This document shows, in pieces, positions 63,087-64,000 of a stretch of 64,000 bases of DNA (position 1 is its first letter; every line of letters starts with the position of its first letter). The notes beneath the pieces are model-generated. The model saw only the letters and a list, made by a program, of their open reading frames with translations. It was not told the DNA's origin and did no database searches. The stretch is from CBDDFS01 sp965227255. GTDB taxonomy: Bacteria > Bacteroidota > Bacteroidia > Flavobacteriales_E > Vicingaceae. Position numbers and translations under genes: made by a program. Location: the NCBI GenBank assembly GCA_965227255.1, contig CBDDFS010000003.1:228155-292154 (forward strand), written 5' to 3'.

Positions 63087-64000
63087 TTACTCAAATAAAG
63101 GTTTCTTTCAGAGAATACCTCTCTAAAATATGGGTCTCTGAGGTCTTCAATAAACCTGATGGCCTCACCCGTTGATTTCATCTCAGGCCCCAACTCCTTA
63201 TTAACATGTGGGAATTTGTCAAATGAGAACACCGGAATTTTAATTGCATAACCTTCCTTTCTAGGTTGGAAATTGAAAATCTTTCAGTGTCCTTCTCACC
63301 CCAACATTATCTCCGTCGCATATTTTACATAGGGCTCATCGTAAGCTTTCGCAATGAATGGCACGGTTCTGGAGGCGCGAGGGTTTGCCTCAATGACATA
63401 AACCTGATCATCCTTAATGGCAAACTGGATATTCAACAATCCAACCGTTTCCAAAGCCAGAGCAATTTTCTTTGTGTAGTCTTCGATTTGCTGAATAATA
63501 TAATCTCCTAAGTTATAGGGAGGAAGCACTGCGTAAGAATCACCAGAGTGAATTCCCGCCGGCTCGATATGCTGCATTATGCCAATTATGTACACATCCT
63601 TTCCATCGGAAATTGCATCTGCTTCAGCCTCAATTGCTCCTGATAGGAATGATCAAGCAATACCTTGTTACCGGGCATGTGCCTCCAGATTTCCACCACC
63701 CTGCTTTTCCATTTCTTCCTCATTAAGCACGATTTTCATGCTTTGGCCTCCAAGGACATACGACGGTCTGACAAGCATAGGGAAGCCAATTTCACGGCTT
63801 AATTCAAGAGCCTCATCGGCATCCTGAATAGATCCGTATTTCGGAAAGGGATTTTATTCTCTTTTAAGAGATCACTAAAACGTCCTCTATCCTCTGCAAG
63901 ATCAAGAGCTGAAAAGCTCGTGCCTATGATTTTTATACCATATCGATGTAATTTTGCGGCGAGCTTTAAAGCAGTCTGTCCCCCAACTGAACGATTACAC
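63083..64000 (-). pseudogene. carB: carB 3' part (carbamoyl-phosphate synthase large subunit), multiply frameshifted and truncated by the window end
   Basis: Frames together spell the second ATP-grasp half of CarB: VIVQLGGQTALKLAAKLHRY, LVRPSYVLGGQSMKIV, GIMQHIEPAGIHSGDS, IEANPRASRTVPF and FSFDKFPHVNKELGPEMKS, ending in ERNLYLSK. CarB makes carbamoyl phosphate for pyrimidines and arginine. Six single-base indels break the frame: 63258-63260 (-1), 63299-63302 (+1), 63648-63649 (-1), 63699-63701 (+1), 63843-63844 (-1), 63980-63984 (-1). The amino-acid sequence is otherwise intact, so consensus errors are likely. The 5' end is outside the window. Confidence 0.88.

Overview
The window reads as a chromosomal segment of a Bacteroidota bacterium, most likely a marine member of the Cytophagales. 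This rests on promoters with the TAnnTTTG -7 element, many Bacteroidota-type outer-membrane proteins, a TonB-linked anti-sigma protein, a DUF4834-type small protein, a CruF/CrtD-type carotenoid gene pair and low G+C by eye. The genus cannot be fixed from the sequence alone.

Layout: (1) 1-2788, a molybdenum-cofactor operon on the + strand: mobA tail, moaD, a moeB-rhodanese fusion, moaE and a moaC-mogA fusion. (2) 2789-13168, envelope and signalling genes: an outer-membrane TonB-receptor-like barrel, a head-GIN adhesin-like protein, a DUF5723-like protein, a HAMP-SpoIIE phosphatase and lipoproteins. (3) 13169-15793, a two-gene regulatory operon: a PAS histidine kinase followed by a response regulator fused to a Crp/Fnr-type DNA-binding module. 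(4) 16271-27092, a large curli-like amyloid locus on the - strand. Four Asp/Asn/Gln-rich CsgA-type proteins, each a separate transcription unit with its own terminator, are followed by csgE, a csgB-like gene, csgF, an enlarged csgG and a PD40-repeat lipoprotein coupled to csgG. (5) 27495-43679, housekeeping and accessory genes: an ECF sigma factor with an anti-sigma-TonB fusion, a vWA protein, an SDR, carotenoid genes, an M3 peptidase, tRNA-Arg, tRNA-Pro, tRNA-Ser, a bestrophin, a thiolase and an NlpC/P60 hydrolase. (6) 43663-62856, a surface-polysaccharide locus: flippase, YfhO, glycosyltransferases, heparinase-like protein, heptose-type isomerase and a reversed HldE, two epimerases, DegT aminotransferase, methyltransferases, WbqC, two sulfotransferases and a deacetylase. 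(7) 62862-64000, a DUF4834-like gene and the 3' part of carB.

The most notable signal is regulatory. All four csgA-type genes have a -7 box (TAnnTTTG) without a recognisable -33 TTG. Exactly 46-47 bp upstream of it lies a Crp/Fnr-type palindrome (TGA-N6-TCA, one copy with one mismatch). Three of the four also carry an inverted pair CGATGA-N28-TCAYCG at identical spacing. The Crp/Fnr-fused response regulator about 2 kb beyond the csg operon is the obvious candidate regulator; this link is inference.

The second notable signal is a set of single-base homopolymer indels that break otherwise well conserved genes: one in a SnoaL-like gene, two in a sulfotransferase and six in about 0.75 kb of carB at the right end. 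These look more like consensus errors near a contig end than biological decay.
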